DNA of 64,000 bases from Dubosiella muris (GCF_004793885.1 NZ_SRYG01000001.1:62001-126000); one strand, 5' to 3'; counted from the first letter of the stretch, positions 32,184 through 43,197 are shown. Made by a program: numbers and translations. Notes: generated from the letters alone by a model not told the origin.

Positions 32184-33341
32184 TTACTTATTGTCTTTTT
32201 CGCCGTCAAACGCGTCCTTGAGCTTGTCGAAAACCGACGCGTGCTTTCCGCTTCGGATCTGCTCGTAAAGCTCTCTTTCCTTCTTGGAGACTTTCTTCGG
32301 GATCTCGACTTTGACTTCCACAAATTCGTCCCCTTGTCCCTTTTTGGATTTGACGCCTTTTCCTTTGAGCCGGAACCGCTGTCCTGGCTGCGTGCCTTCC
32401 GGCACTTTGAGCTCCACTTTGCCGTGGACGGTCGGCACTTCGATCGTCGTTCCAATCGTCGCGTCCACCGCGCTGATCGGAACAGTCACATGAATATCAT
32501 TTCCCTGACGCTGGAAGAGCGGATCCGGTTTGACGATGATTTCAATGTACAAATCGCCATTCGGACCGCCGTGCTCGCCGGCGCCCCCTTTTCCCGGAAT
32601 ACGGATCTGCTGACCGGTGGAGATTCCTTCCGGAATCTTGATATCCAGTTTCACCTTGCGATGCTCGTATCCGCTTCCGTGGCACTCGTGGCACTTGACT
32701 TTGATCTTCTCGCCCTCGCCCCGGCACTCATCGCACACCACTTGCTGCTGAATCGTGCCAAACGGCGTCTGCACCTGTTCCATGATCGTTCCCGTTCCGT
32801 GGCACTTCGCGCACACTTCCACGTCGTCTGGCGACTCGGCTCCGGTCCCGTGGCAGTGCCGGCATGTTTCATCGACATCCAGTGTGATCGTTTCCGTCTT
32901 TCCAAATACCGCGTCCATGAAGTTGATTCGCATCTCCATGTAGTGATCCGCGCCCTGGCGAGGCCGGCGGCTCTGTCTTCTGGACTGCTGGCTGAATCCG
33001 CCAAAGCCGGATCCGCCGCCAAAGAACGAGCCGAAAATGTCGCCAAGATCCTCAAAGCCGCCAAAGCCCGACTGGCTGAATCCGCCAAAGCCGGATCCGC
33101 CACCAAAGCTCGGGTCGACGCCCGCGAAGCCGAACCGGTCGTAGTTGGCGCGCTTTTGCTCGTCGCTGAGCACCTCGTACGCCTCGTTGATTTCCTTGAA
33201 CTTGTCCTCGGCTCCCGGTTCCTTGTTAACGTCAGGATGGTATTTCATGGCCATTTTACGATACGCTTTTTTAATCCGGTCCGCGCTGGCCCCTTTTTCG
33301 ACGCCTAGCACTTCATAATAATCTCGTTTGTTTTCTGCCAT
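32184..33341 (-). CDS. dnaJ: Chaperone protein DnaJ
   Basis: 385 aa, complete. J domain with [29 protein letters not shown] (HPD present), Gly/Phe-rich region with a duplicated [13 protein letters not shown] / SGFGGFSQQ stretch, zinc domain with four CxxCxGxG repeats ([32 protein letters not shown]), and C-terminal substrate domains. Co-chaperone of DnaK. Last gene of hrcA-grpE-dnaK-dnaJ; a stem-loop lies in the 100-bp gap after dnaK. Confidence 0.96.
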   Translation of the reverse strand: MAENKRDYYEVLGVEKGASADRIKKAYRKMAMKYHPDVNKEPGAEDKFKEINEAYEVLSDEQKRANYDRFGFAGVDPSFGGGSGFGGFSQSGFGGFEDLGDIFGSFFGGGSGFGGFSQQSRRQSRRPRQGADHYMEMRINFMDAVFGKTETITLDVDETCRHCHGTGAESPDDVEVCAKCHGTGTIMEQVQTPFGTIQQQVVCDECRGEGEKIKVKCHECHGSGYEHRKVKLDIKIPEGISTGQQIRIPGKGGAGEHGGPNGDLYIEIIVKPDPLFQRQGNDIHVTVPISAVDATIGTTIEVPTVHGKVELKVPEGTQPGQRFRLKGKGVKSKKGQGDEFVEVKVEIPKKVSKKERELYEQIRSGKHASVFDKLKDAFDGEKDNK

Positions 33342-33360
33342 GCTATCCCTCCATATGCGA

Positions 33361-33392
33361 ATAGAAGAAGTCCTTTCGGACTTCTTTCTATT
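33361..33392 (-). terminator. Stem-loop between dnaK and dnaJ
   Basis: Perfect stem GAAGTCC-(4 nt)-GGACTTC with flanking A/T pairs. The following tract on the minus strand (TTCTTCTATT) is a weak U-run, so it probably attenuates or stabilises mRNA rather than fully terminating before dnaJ. Confidence 0.5.
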
Positions 33393-33444
33393 CTTGTTCT
33401 TTCATTTTTTTAATTCTATTGAATTTCAATCATTTGTCAATGAC

Positions 33445-35256
<1,812 letters not shown>

Positions 35257-35266
35257 TCATCCTCCT

Positions 35267-35845
35267 CTATTCACTGACCTTAACTAAGGCCGGGCGCAAG
35301 ATACGATCTTTTAACATGTATCCTTTTTGAAGCACTTCCACGACTATGCCTGAATCGACACCATCCACTTTTTCCTGCATCAATGCCTGCATCGTGTTGT
35401 GATCAAAAGGCTTGTCCTGTGCATCTATTTCCTTCACACCCTCGTTGAGCAGTGCGCTCTCGAGCTGTGTCCGGATCATTTCAAACCCTTTGGCGAAGCC
35501 TTTCGCCTCTTCGCTTTCCGGGACTTGCGTCAACGCCAGATTCATCGAATCCAGAATTGGCAAAAATTCAAGGGCCGCCGACTGGAAGCGATACTTTTTC
35601 GCCATGTCGGTTTCCTTTTGCAGACGCTTGCGCATGTTGTCCGTGTCGGCGTACGCGCGCGCCATATCGTTTTTCGCTTTGTTCAACTCTTCTTTCAACG
35701 CCGCGATCTCGTTTTCTTTTTGTTCAAGCGGGTCGATCACGACTTCCACTTCCTCCTCCACGGCTGGAAGCTCGTCGTCCTCGACGGTTTCAATCGGTTC
35801 GTTTTCCTTGATTTCCTCGTTACGATTCTTTTTCTGTTTGCTCAT
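35267..35845 (-). CDS. grpE: Nucleotide exchange factor GrpE
   Basis: 192 aa from MSKQKKNRNEEIKENE with RBS AAGGAGGAG, overlapping the hrcA 3' end by 26 nt. Acidic N-terminus, long coiled-coil helix (ENEIAALKEELNKAKNDMARAYADTDNMRKRLQKE) and C-terminal beta domain ending in the GrpE signature VVEVLQKGYMLKDRILRPALVKVS. Releases ADP from DnaK. Confidence 0.95.
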   Translation of the reverse strand: MSKQKKNRNEEIKENEPIETVEDDELPAVEEEVEVVIDPLEQKENEIAALKEELNKAKNDMARAYADTDNMRKRLQKETDMAKKYRFQSAALEFLPILDSMNLALTQVPESEEAKGFAKGFEMIRTQLESALLNEGVKEIDAQDKPFDHNTMQALMQEKVDGVDSGIVVEVLQKGYMLKDRILRPALVKVSE

Positions 35846-36875
35846 CGCTCTTCTCTCCTCCTTCGTGCAATCCAAATACACCCTCGATCACGCTGGACAT
35901 GTAATCCATGAGCGCGATCACTTTGGAATACTGCATCCGGTTCGGTCCAATGACCATCAACTGCCCTTCCTCGCTATCGCTGTAATGAAACTTCGCGCTG
36001 ATTACCGAGCAGTCCCCGATCTGGATCAGTTCGTTGCGTTCCCCGACCGGGATCGCGATGTTGTTTTCCTGCTCTGTCCATTGCTTGAACAAATCGCTGT
36101 CCTCGAGAATCTTCATCAGCCGCTGCAGCTTGTTGACGTCGCTAAACTCGGGCTGGTACAACATATGGCATCGGCCGGCCACGGCGACTTTCTCGCTGGC
36201 GAAGCGCATGAATGTCTGCGCGAACGCCTCGAACAGCACTTCGTGGCGCACCAGTTTGGCGGCCATGAGCGGCTCGATTTCTTTGAGCCGGTCGATCACG
36301 TGGTCGATCGGCGTGCCGGTGAGCTGGTCGTTCATCAGCTCCGTGCAGCTGCGCAAGTCTTCCATCGACACATCCTCGTCAAAGTGGAACACTTTCGTTT
36401 CGGTGTGGCCCGTATCGGTAATGATGAGCGCGACCGCGCTCTTGGCATCAATCGGTACGAGCTGGACGTGCACGAGCACCTGATGCCGGCTGTCAGGGCC
36501 GAGCACGATGCTGGTCAAGTTCGTCATCTCGCTCAAAATGCTGCAGCTCTTCTCCACGACTTCGTCAAGCGAGTAGTGCCGCTGTGAAAACAAAGCCTGT
36601 AAAGAATGCTTGATCGGATCCTCCAGGGAAGTTTCCATCAAATTTTCCACATAATACCGATATCCAAACCGGCTTGGCACCCGTCCGCTGGACGTGTGCG
36701 TCTTTTCGAGCAGCCCCGCTTTTTCCAGCACGGCCATCTCGTTGCGAATCGTCGCGGACGAAATGGGAAAATCCAGAAGCTGCATCAGCGCTTTCGAGCC
36801 GACCGGCTCGGCGCAATATGTAAATTGTTCCACAACTTTCTTGAAAATAATCCGTTGCCGCTGGGTCAATTCCAT
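35820..36875 (-). CDS. hrcA: Heat-inducible transcription repressor HrcA
   Basis: 351 aa. N-terminal winged helix with LTQRQRIIFKKVVEQFTYCAEPVGSKAL and SSATIRNEMAVLEKAGLLEKTHTSSGRVPS, which is the HrcA DNA-recognition segment, followed by the GAF-like dimer domain. Represses its own operon through CIRCE elements, two degenerate versions of which lie just upstream. First gene of the operon. Confidence 0.96.
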   Translation of the reverse strand: MELTQRQRIIFKKVVEQFTYCAEPVGSKALMQLLDFPISSATIRNEMAVLEKAGLLEKTHTSSGRVPSRFGYRYYVENLMETSLEDPIKHSLQALFSQRHYSLDEVVEKSCSILSEMTNLTSIVLGPDSRHQVLVHVQLVPIDAKSAVALIITDTGHTETKVFHFDEDVSMEDLRSCTELMNDQLTGTPIDHVIDRLKEIEPLMAAKLVRHEVLFEAFAQTFMRFASEKVAVAGRCHMLYQPEFSDVNKLQRLMKILEDSDLFKQWTEQENNIAIPVGERNELIQIGDCSVISAKFHYSDSEEGQLMVIGPNRMQYSKVIALMDYMSSVIEGVFGLHEGGEKSDEQTEKES

Positions 36876-36890
36876 ATTGTCAGCTCCTCT

Positions 36891-36917
36891 CTAGCACTCA
36901 TTCGGTCTATCTGCTAA
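36891..36917. promoter_or_regulatory. CIRCE element 1 (degenerate right arm)
   Basis: CTAGCACTC-N9-ATCTGCTAA against the consensus TTAGCACTC-N9-GAGTGCTAA: left arm 8/9, right arm 6/9. It lies at the predicted start of transcription, between the -10 and the hrcA start. Confidence 0.7.
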
Positions 36918-36918
36918 C

Positions 36919-36946
36919 ATGATACCACGCTTTTTAGCAGTGTCAA
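36919..36946 (-). promoter_or_regulatory. Promoter of the hrcA-grpE-dnaK-dnaJ operon
   Basis: Minus strand TTGACA (36946-36941), 16-bp spacer, TATCAT (36924-36919). CIRCE element 2 covers the -35 and element 1 the start region. Confidence 0.75.
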
Positions 36947-36960
36947 CTCTCGTGTGCTAT
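36934..36960. promoter_or_regulatory. CIRCE element 2 (both arms imperfect)
   Basis: TTAGCAGTG-N9-GTGTGCTAT, 7/9 in each arm with the exact 9-bp spacer. It overlaps the -35 hexamer. Confidence 0.65.
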
Positions 36961-37045
36961 TTCGGACAAATTTATCTTGTCATATTCCACCTCAATTTAC
37001 GACTTATATGCTTGGATCCCCGCACTTTTTTCCAGATTGGCGTGC

Positions 37046-37051
37046 TACAAT
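37046..37051 (+). promoter_or_regulatory. Extended -10 hexamer before the 58-aa gene
   Basis: TGC-TACAAT ends 6 nt before the ATG at 37058, predicting a transcript that starts at the initiation codon. Confidence 0.45.
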
Positions 37052-37057
37052 GAAACC

Positions 37058-37234
37058 ATGAAGAAAAAAAGCGAATCGTTCCGCACGATCGGCCACATTA
37101 GCTGGCAGGGGATCCCGATCGAAATGCAGATGACAAAAAAAGGCGAGCTGCGCTTTCTGGAGCGCGGCAAGGAAATCAAGGATCCCGCCCGGTTCGAGCA
37201 AATCGTCGCCTATCTCAAAGAAGCGAATCAATGA
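37058..37234 (+). CDS. Small hypothetical protein upstream of pgeF
   Basis: 58 aa: MKKKSESFRTIGHISWQGIPIEMQM to VAYLKEANQ. Basic N-terminus, then a short beta/helix pattern; no membrane segment or known family. The start follows a TACAAT hexamer by 6 nt with no Shine-Dalgarno. Located 16 nt before pgeF in the same direction, so co-transcribed. Function unknown; coding is supported by its position and by RBS-bearing pgeF continuing directly after it. Confidence 0.6.
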   Translation: MKKKSESFRTIGHISWQGIPIEMQMTKKGELRFLERGKEIKDPARFEQIVAYLKEANQ

Positions 37235-37250
37235 AAGGACATAAAAAACG

Positions 37251-38027
37251 ATGAAACAAATCCAATGGATCGACACGACGGTGTATGGCGCCGTCACGCT
37301 CAAAGACCAAAGCGCCCCGGAGCAAAACAACATGGCTCTCCACGTTTGCCAGGACCCAAAGGCGGTGCTGAAAAACCGGATCGCCCTTTGCGAAACGACG
37401 GGAATCCCTTTAAAGAACTGGGCCCTGTCGTGGCAAAAGCACACGGCCAACCGCGCCGAAGTCAAACGGGAGCACAAGGGGCGGGGCGCCACGAAAAAGG
37501 AAACGAGCCTCATGGATGTGGACGCGCTTTTCACCCACGAGCCCAACGTTTTGATTGGCGTCTTTACCGCGGATTGTGTCGGGATCTTGCTGTGCGACGA
37601 GCAAACCCCGTGCGTTTGCGCCATCCATTCGGGCTGGAAGGGGACGGCCCAGGCCATCACGTACCATACCGTCAAGGCGCTGGCCGAAAACGGCGACCTC
37701 GTCCCGGCGCGAACGAAAGCGTTTTTCTCCCCGTCGATTTTGTTCGATTCCCTGGAGGTCGGCATGGAGGTGGTCGAACAAATCGAGGCGATGGGACGCG
37801 AGATTGATCTGGATGTCGAGCCCTTCATACGGCGCGTAAACGGCGGCAAGGCGTATATCGACAACCAGGGACTGAACATCGAAATGCTTCGCCGGCTTGG
37901 CGTGCGGGATATCGTCCCGACCGGGCTGGACACAAAAAAAGAGCCCGCCGACTGCTTCTCGTATCGCAACGACAAGCAATGCGGCGAACACTTTACGTAT
38001 GGATTCATCAAAAAGGAAGAGAACTAA
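37251..38027 (+). CDS. pgeF: Peptidoglycan editing factor PgeF (laccase-domain/YlmD family)
   Basis: 258 aa. Conserved metal and catalytic residues are visible in order: LSWQKHTANRA (His), IGVFTADCVGILLCDEQTPCVCAIHSGWKGTAQAI (Cys and His of the TADC...HSGW signature), and SYRNDKQCGEHFTYGFI at the C-terminus. Members hydrolyse wrong L-Ser-containing precursors or act on purine nucleosides; the old polyphenol-oxidase name is misleading. RBS AAAGGA. A terminator follows about 100 bp later. Confidence 0.9.
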   Translation: MKQIQWIDTTVYGAVTLKDQSAPEQNNMALHVCQDPKAVLKNRIALCETTGIPLKNWALSWQKHTANRAEVKREHKGRGATKKETSLMDVDALFTHEPNVLIGVFTADCVGILLCDEQTPCVCAIHSGWKGTAQAITYHTVKALAENGDLVPARTKAFFSPSILFDSLEVGMEVVEQIEAMGREIDLDVEPFIRRVNGGKAYIDNQGLNIEMLRRLGVRDIVPTGLDTKKEPADCFSYRNDKQCGEHFTYGFIKKEEN

Positions 38028-38128
38028 GCGCTTTTTCTTCCGGGACAGAAAAAATTCACACAGACAGGCTGGAAGCGAAAGCGCCCGACCGGCTTTTTCA
38101 TGAATCCTGTATCAACACCAAGAGAAAG

Positions 38129-38151
38129 GCGTGCGTTTCGTACGCTTTTTT
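38129..38151 (+). terminator. Terminator after pgeF
   Basis: GCGTGCG-ttt-CGTACGC followed by six T. The remaining sequence to 38284 shows no gene. Confidence 0.75.
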
Positions 38152-38284
38152 CTTGTCTTTAGTATGGCGCACCCTCAAAACCGGCGCCATCGTTTTTCGC
38201 TCCTTTTCAAAAATCAAAAAAAATTCTTTTCGTAAACCGGCTAAAAACGCTTCTATTTCTTTTGTTTCAAAAAATGCGCGGATA

Positions 38285-38314
38285 TTGCTTCTTTTTCCTT
38301 TCCTCTTTTATAAT
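38285..38314 (+). promoter_or_regulatory. Promoter of the DeoR-family regulator
   Basis: TTGCTT (38285-38290), 18-bp spacer, TATAAT (38309-38314), about 38 bp before the start codon. Confidence 0.6.
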
Positions 38315-38352
38315 AATAAAAACCAAGGTACACTGTCCGGAAAGGAGTCGTC

Positions 38353-39111
38353 ATGTCACAAAAACGAGAAGAACGCCACCATCATTTGCGGGAGATCCTG
38401 CTGCGCCAGGGCCGGACGAAGATCAAAGACCTCGCCCAGCAGCTTTCGGTTACGCCCGAAACGCTGCGCGCCGACTTAAACGTCATGGAAAAAGCCGGTC
38501 TGGTCATTAAGGAGCACGGATTCGCACGTCTGAAAATGGGAATGGTCGAGTCCCCGGTCGCAATGCGCAACCAGGAAAACCAGGACGAGAAGCGGCGGGC
38601 GATGTCGTTCGCGCTCACGCTCGTGCACGATGGCGACGTCGTGTTCATCGACTCGGGCAGCACGACGCTGCCCGGCCTGCCGGCGCTGGTTGGCAAAAAG
38701 GACTTGATTGTCGTCACCAATTCGCTGCTGATTGCCAACGAGTGCGTCAAGCTGGATTTGAAAATCGTCATGATTGGCGGTTTCGTTTTCAACAATGGCA
38801 TGCGCACGTACGGCAACTTCGCGACCGAGCTGATCGACCACCTGCAAATCGACATCGCCTTTTTAGGCACGGACGGGTTCAAGGACAGTTTGGGCTTTAC
38901 GACGTGCAACGAAAACGAAATGGGGCTGAAGCGCCACTTGATCAACCGCAGCAAAAAGCTTGTCGTCGTGTGCGACGAGTCCAAGTTTGAAACGAAGGCG
39001 CCTTTCTCGTTTTGCCGTTTTTCGGAAATCGACGTTCTGGTCACGAACAAGCTTTCGCCCGAGCAAAGAAAAACGGTTGGCGCGGTGCCAACCGTGTATG
39101 AAATCGACTAA
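38353..39111 (+). CDS. DeoR family transcriptional regulator
   Basis: 252 aa. N-terminal winged helix QKREERHHHLREILLRQGRTKIKDLAQQLSVTPETLRADLNVMEKAGLV is the DeoR signature. The sugar-phosphate-sensing domain follows with DGDVVFIDSGSTTLPGLPAL, DLIVVTNSLLIANEC and IDIAFLGTDGF. RBS AAAGGAGTC. The target is not obvious: no sugar operon adjoins it, and the next gene is a convergent cation transporter whose stop overlaps by 4 bp. Usually such repressors respond to a phosphorylated sugar. Confidence 0.9.
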   Translation: MSQKREERHHHLREILLRQGRTKIKDLAQQLSVTPETLRADLNVMEKAGLVIKEHGFARLKMGMVESPVAMRNQENQDEKRRAMSFALTLVHDGDVVFIDSGSTTLPGLPALVGKKDLIVVTNSLLIANECVKLDLKIVMIGGFVFNNGMRTYGNFATELIDHLQIDIAFLGTDGFKDSLGFTTCNENEMGLKRHLINRSKKLVVVCDESKFETKAPFSFCRFSEIDVLVTNKLSPEQRKTVGAVPTVYEID

Positions 39112-40277
39112 ACGCCGATAGGATGGTCGATTTCGATAAAGAGCCTGACTTCGTCTCCCACGCCGGATTTGGCGCGGATCGCCTTCGCCAGCTCTTCTTC
39201 GCCGCGCGTTTCCGCGTACGGCACCACCAAGTCGAAAAACACGTCGACGTGGTCTTTGTGGGGGTCGACCCGGAAATCGTGGATATCCCAGTCGCAGCCG
39301 CCCAGCGCGAACACGGCTTGATCGAATACCGTGTGGTATTGGCGCGTCATCTTGTCATCCAGCAAAACCGGATCGACATGGATGGAAACGTTCACGCCGG
39401 TTTCTTCTTTGATTTGGCGCTCCACCTGGTCGATGGCGCTGTGCACGTCGAGCAGCGACTGCCGGGCGTCCACTTCGGCGTGGGCGGTCGCGTAGTTTTG
39501 ATTCGGCCCGTACGAGTGAATGAGCACATCGTGGACGGCGATCACGACGGGGCATTCCAAAATCTGGTTGGACAGCGCATAGATCAGATTCGGGTCCGGC
39601 GCCTTGCCAAGTAGCGCGCTCATGACGTCTTTGAGCAAATCGTAGGCGCTGTAAAAAATGATGCCCGACACTATCAGGCCCATGTAGCCGTCCAGCTGGA
39701 AATGGATCACAGGCGAAAGCAGCGTCGAAATCAAAACGCCCAGCGTTCCGATGGTGTCGCTTTTGGAGTCCATGGCGTTGGCCAGCAGCAAAGACGAGTT
39801 GTATCGCTTTCCAAACCGGGTGTTGTACAGATACATCCAGAATTTCACTAAAATCGACAAGACGAGGACGGCGACCGCGCTCCATTGAAAGTCGATGGCT
39901 TCGGGATGGAAAATGCGGTGCACGCTGTCTTTAGCCGTTTCAAAGCCAAGGATGGCGATGGCGATGCCGACGAACATCGACGTGATGAGCTCCGTGCGTT
40001 CATGTCCATACGGATGGTCCTGGTCGGCGGGCTTTTCCGCGAGCCGGAACGAAATGATCGACACGATGTTGCTGCCGGCGTCGGTCAGGTTGTTGATGGC
40101 ATCGGCCTGAATCGAGATCGAGTTGACCAGCACGCCGATCAAGTATTTGGCTACGAACAGCAGCGTGTTCAATACGATGCCCACGTAGCCGAGCACTTTG
40201 CCGACTTTGGCGCGCACGGCCAGCGACCGGGTGTCGCCGCTGTTTTTTACTAGTTTTTTTATTAAGAATCCAATCAT
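39108..40277 (-). CDS. Cation diffusion facilitator family transporter
   Basis: 389 aa from MIGFLIKKLVKNSGDTRSL. Six-helix CDF membrane domain with KYLIGVLVNSISIQADAINNLTDAGSNIVSI (metal-site HxxxD type region, here DAINNLTD), DQDHPYGHERTEL, and ANAMDSKSDTIGTLGVL as the second metal motif, then a cytoplasmic C-terminal domain with VHDVLIHSYGPNQNYATAHAEVDAR. Probably exports Mn, Zn or Fe. Start overlaps the Rrf2 gene as ATGA, so the two are co-transcribed, which hints at metal or cysteine-linked control. Confidence 0.9.
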   Translation of the reverse strand: MIGFLIKKLVKNSGDTRSLAVRAKVGKVLGYVGIVLNTLLFVAKYLIGVLVNSISIQADAINNLTDAGSNIVSIISFRLAEKPADQDHPYGHERTELITSMFVGIAIAILGFETAKDSVHRIFHPEAIDFQWSAVAVLVLSILVKFWMYLYNTRFGKRYNSSLLLANAMDSKSDTIGTLGVLISTLLSPVIHFQLDGYMGLIVSGIIFYSAYDLLKDVMSALLGKAPDPNLIYALSNQILECPVVIAVHDVLIHSYGPNQNYATAHAEVDARQSLLDVHSAIDQVERQIKEETGVNVSIHVDPVLLDDKMTRQYHTVFDQAVFALGGCDWDIHDFRVDPHKDHVDVFFDLVVPYAETRGEEELAKAIRAKSGVGDEVRLFIEIDHPIGV

Positions 40278-40702
40278 GATTTTCTTGCTTCCATTTCTGC
40301 TGGTTTTGCGAGATCGGCCAGCGTGAACCGGGCCAAATAGTCCGAGATGACGGTGTCGAGTCCTTCCCAAAGCGAGAGCGTGCGGCACTGCTGGCGACGC
40401 TCGCAAGGCAGGCTGCCTTTTTCAAGACAGGCGACGGGCGTCAGCGAGCCTTCCATGCATTCGAGAATCGTCTTGACCGGATACGCGTCGGCCGCTTTGG
40501 CCAGCCGATATCCGCCGCCTTTCCCCCGCAAGGCGACGATCATCTTTTGTTTTCCAAGCGCCTTCACGATCGCTTCCAAATACTTTTCGGAAATTTGCTG
40601 GCGGGCCGCGATGTCTTTAAGCCGGACATAGCCGTCTTGTTCGTGCTCGGCCAGGTCGATCATAAATCGCAAAGCGTATCTTCCTTTGGTTGAAATGAGC
40701 AT
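40274..40702 (-). CDS. Rrf2 family transcriptional regulator with three cysteines
   Basis: 142 aa from MLISTKGRYALRFMIDLAEH with RBS AGGAGG. Rrf2 winged helix: QISEKYLEAIVKALGKQKMIVALRGKGGGYRLAKAADAYPV. After it, CLEKGSLPCERRQQC supplies three cysteines with C-x7-C-x5-C spacing, similar to the cluster-binding loop of IscR and unlike CymR. Divergent from metY-cysK (gap 178 bp), so it probably controls cysteine/methionine synthesis in response to Fe-S or sulfur status; also upstream of the cation exporter in its own operon. Confidence 0.88.
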   Translation of the reverse strand: MLISTKGRYALRFMIDLAEHEQDGYVRLKDIAARQQISEKYLEAIVKALGKQKMIVALRGKGGGYRLAKAADAYPVKTILECMEGSLTPVACLEKGSLPCERRQQCRTLSLWEGLDTVISDYLARFTLADLAKPAEMEARKS

Positions 40703-40821
40703 AGTCCCTCCTATCTCTCCCATCTTATCATGATTTGCGGCGGGCGCAACTGTTCGCCCCGGAAACGAGCAATCGTCTTTTTCATTTCTTTCAAAAAATT
40801 TCAATTTCTTTCAATTACCAA

Positions 40822-40850
40822 TTTACATAGTAGGTTAATAGGAGTATAGT
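40822..40850 (+). promoter_or_regulatory. Promoter of metY-cysK
   Basis: TTTACA (40822-40827), 17-bp spacer, TATAGT (40845-40850). The AT-rich spacer (TAGTAGGTTAATAGGA) is a plausible binding place for the divergent Rrf2 regulator. Confidence 0.65.
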
Positions 40851-40880
40851 GGGACTATCTCACAGGAAGGAGACCTCTCT

Positions 40881-42179
40881 ATGACAAACCCTCGTTTTGA
40901 AACATTGCAGCTGCATGTCGGGCAGGAAGCGCCCGATCCGGCGACCGGCGCCAGAGCGGTTCCGATTTACCAAACCACTTCGTACGTCTTTGACGACAGC
41001 GCCCACGCGGCCAGTCGCTTCGCCCTGGGCGATCCAGGCAATATTTACGGCCGGCTGACGAACTCCACGCAAGAGGTGCTGGAGAAGCGGGTCGCGGCTC
41101 TGGAGGGCGGCACGGCGGCTTTGGCGCTCGCTTCGGGCGCGGCCGCGATCGCCTACACGTTGCAGGCGCTGGCGCAGGATGGCGGCCATATCGTCGCGCA
41201 AAAGACGATTTATGGCGGATCCTACAACTTGATGGCGCATGACTTGCCGCATTTCGGCATTTCGACGACGTTCGTGGACGCCCACGATTTGCAAGCGGTG
41301 GAAGACGCGATCCAACCCGACACGAAAGCGATCTTTCTGGAGACGCTGGGCAACCCGAACAGCGACATTCCGGATATGGACGCGATTGCCCAGATCGCCA
41401 GACGGCACGACATTCCGCTGGTGGTGGACAACACGTTTGGCACCCCGTACTTGATTCGTCCGTTCGAGCATGGCGCCAACATCGTTGTCCATTCGGCGAC
41501 AAAGTTTCTGGGCGGCCATGGCACGTCGCTGGGCGGTTTGATCGTGGAAAACAATTCCTTTCGATGGAACAACGGCAAGTTTCCGGCGTTGAGCGCCCCA
41601 AACCCGAGCTACCACGGCGTCTCGTTTGTGGACGCGGCGCCAAACGCGCCGTTCGTGACGTATGTCCGGGCGATCCTGCTGCGGGATCTGGGCGCGACGA
41701 TTTCCCCGTTCAACGCGTTTTTGATTTTGCAGGGCATCGAGACGTTGTCGCTGCGGGTGGAGCGGCATGTGGAAAACGCGTTGCGGGTCGTGGAGTTTCT
41801 GGAAAACCATCCGCTTGTCGAGCGGGTCAACCACCCGGCGCTGCCTTCGCATCCCGACCACGATTTGTACACGCGCCTGTTTCCAAACGGTGCCGGGTCC
41901 ATTTTCACGTTTGACATTCGTGGCGGTCAGGCAGAGGCGCACGCGTTGATCGACGCGCTGTCGTTGTTTTCGCTGCTGGCCAACGTGGCGGACGCGAAAA
42001 GCCTCGTGATCCATCCGGCGACCACAACGCACGCCCAGCTCACAGAAGAGGAGCTGGCGGCCCAGCACATCGGCCCGAACACGATTCGGCTGTCGATCGG
42101 GCTCGAGCATATCGACGACATTCTCGCGGACCTCGAACGAGGGTTCGAGGCCGTGTCCCAAAGAAAGAAGGAGGAGTGA
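40881..42179 (+). CDS. metY: O-acetylhomoserine sulfhydrylase (aminocarboxypropyltransferase)
   Basis: 432 aa, the typical MetY length and about 50 longer than cystathionine gamma-synthase. Cys/Met-metabolism PLP fold: TRFETLQLHVGQ-type N-terminus, YGRLTNSTQEVLEKRVAALEGG, VVDNTFGTPYLIRPFEHGANIVVHSATKFLGGHGTSLGG with the PLP lysine in SATKF, and RLSIGLEHIDDILADLERGF. Makes homocysteine from O-acetylhomoserine and sulfide, with cysK next to it using sulfide for cysteine. RBS AAGGAG. Confidence 0.93.
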   Translation: MTNPRFETLQLHVGQEAPDPATGARAVPIYQTTSYVFDDSAHAASRFALGDPGNIYGRLTNSTQEVLEKRVAALEGGTAALALASGAAAIAYTLQALAQDGGHIVAQKTIYGGSYNLMAHDLPHFGISTTFVDAHDLQAVEDAIQPDTKAIFLETLGNPNSDIPDMDAIAQIARRHDIPLVVDNTFGTPYLIRPFEHGANIVVHSATKFLGGHGTSLGGLIVENNSFRWNNGKFPALSAPNPSYHGVSFVDAAPNAPFVTYVRAILLRDLGATISPFNAFLILQGIETLSLRVERHVENALRVVEFLENHPLVERVNHPALPSHPDHDLYTRLFPNGAGSIFTFDIRGGQAEAHALIDALSLFSLLANVADAKSLVIHPATTTHAQLTEEELAAQHIGPNTIRLSIGLEHIDDILADLERGFEAVSQRKKEE

Positions 42180-42182
42180 CTT

Positions 42183-43115
42183 ATGTCCCGTTTTTACACT
42201 TCGGCGGATCAGCTGATCGGCCATACCCCGCTGTTGCGCCTGACGCGCATTGAGGAAAGCGAACAACTTCCCGCCAGCGTTTTCGCGAAGGTGGAATACT
42301 TCAACCCGACTGGTTCGGTGAAGGACCGCATCGCGAAGGCGATGATCGACGACGCCGAGGCGCAAGGCGTGTTAAAGCCAGGCGCGACGATCATCGAGCC
42401 GACTTCGGGCAATACAGGCATCGGTCTGGCGGCGGTGGGCGCCGCGCGTGGATACCGGGTGTTAATCGTGATGCCGGATACGATGAGTGTCGAGCGGCGC
42501 AAGCTCATGAAAGCTTATGGCGCCGAACTTGTTTTGACAGAGGGTTCCAAAGGAATGAAGGGCGCGATCGCCAAAGCGGAAGAGCTGGCGAAGTCCATTC
42601 CGAACAGCTGGATCCCGAGCCAGTTTTCGAACTCGGCCAACCCGGCGATCCACAAAAAGACGACCGGTCCGGAAATCTGGGACGATTTGGACGGAAAAGT
42701 CGATGTCTTTGTGGCGGGTGTCGGCACGGGTGGCACGTTGAGCGGCGTCGGCTCGTATTTGAAAGAAAAGGATCCAACGATTCGCGTCGTGGCGGTGGAG
42801 CCGGAAGACTCCCCGATTTTAAGCGAGGGCCATGCCGGTCCGCATAAGATCCAGGGCATTGGCGCCGGATTCGTTCCGGATACGCTGAATACGCGCATCT
42901 ATGACGAAGTCATCACGGTATCGAACGAAAAAGCCTTTGACCTCGCCCGCCGTGTGGGTAAAAAGGAAGGCATTCTTGTGGGCATTTCGAGCGGCGCCGC
43001 GCTCGCGGCCGCTATCGAAGTGGCGAAACGCGAGGAAAACAAAGGAAAGAACATCGTCGTTCTGTTCCCGGACACGGGCGACCGCTATATGTCCACGCCG
43101 CTTTTTGAAGAGTAG
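42183..43115 (+). CDS. cysK: Cysteine synthase (O-acetylserine sulfhydrylase)
   Basis: 310 aa. PLP lysine motif [15 protein letters not shown], substrate loop [20 protein letters not shown], phosphate-binding [17 protein letters not shown], and [17 protein letters not shown]. Converts O-acetylserine and sulfide to cysteine. RBS AAGGAGGAG; 3 nt after metY. No cysE in the window. A terminator hairpin lies about 50 bp past the stop. Confidence 0.95.
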   Translation: MSRFYTSADQLIGHTPLLRLTRIEESEQLPASVFAKVEYFNPTGSVKDRIAKAMIDDAEAQGVLKPGATIIEPTSGNTGIGLAAVGAARGYRVLIVMPDTMSVERRKLMKAYGAELVLTEGSKGMKGAIAKAEELAKSIPNSWIPSQFSNSANPAIHKKTTGPEIWDDLDGKVDVFVAGVGTGGTLSGVGSYLKEKDPTIRVVAVEPEDSPILSEGHAGPHKIQGIGAGFVPDTLNTRIYDEVITVSNEKAFDLARRVGKKEGILVGISSGAALAAAIEVAKREENKGKNIVVLFPDTGDRYMSTPLFEE

Positions 43116-43163
43116 GCCTCCTTTTCAAGATCATAAAACCTCATTTTTCAAAATCAGCACCAG

Positions 43164-43194
43164 AAAAAGCGATCGTCCCACGCGATCGCTTTTA
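43164..43194 (+). terminator. Terminator after cysK
   Basis: AAAAGCGATCG-(7 nt)-CGATCGCTTTT, perfect 11-bp stem; the T-run is short. Confidence 0.75.
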
Positions 43195-43197
43195 ATC

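Noticed and set aside
40860-42365. A long minus-strand frame opposite metY
   Set aside because: Shadow of metY; Arg-rich translation without family resemblance.
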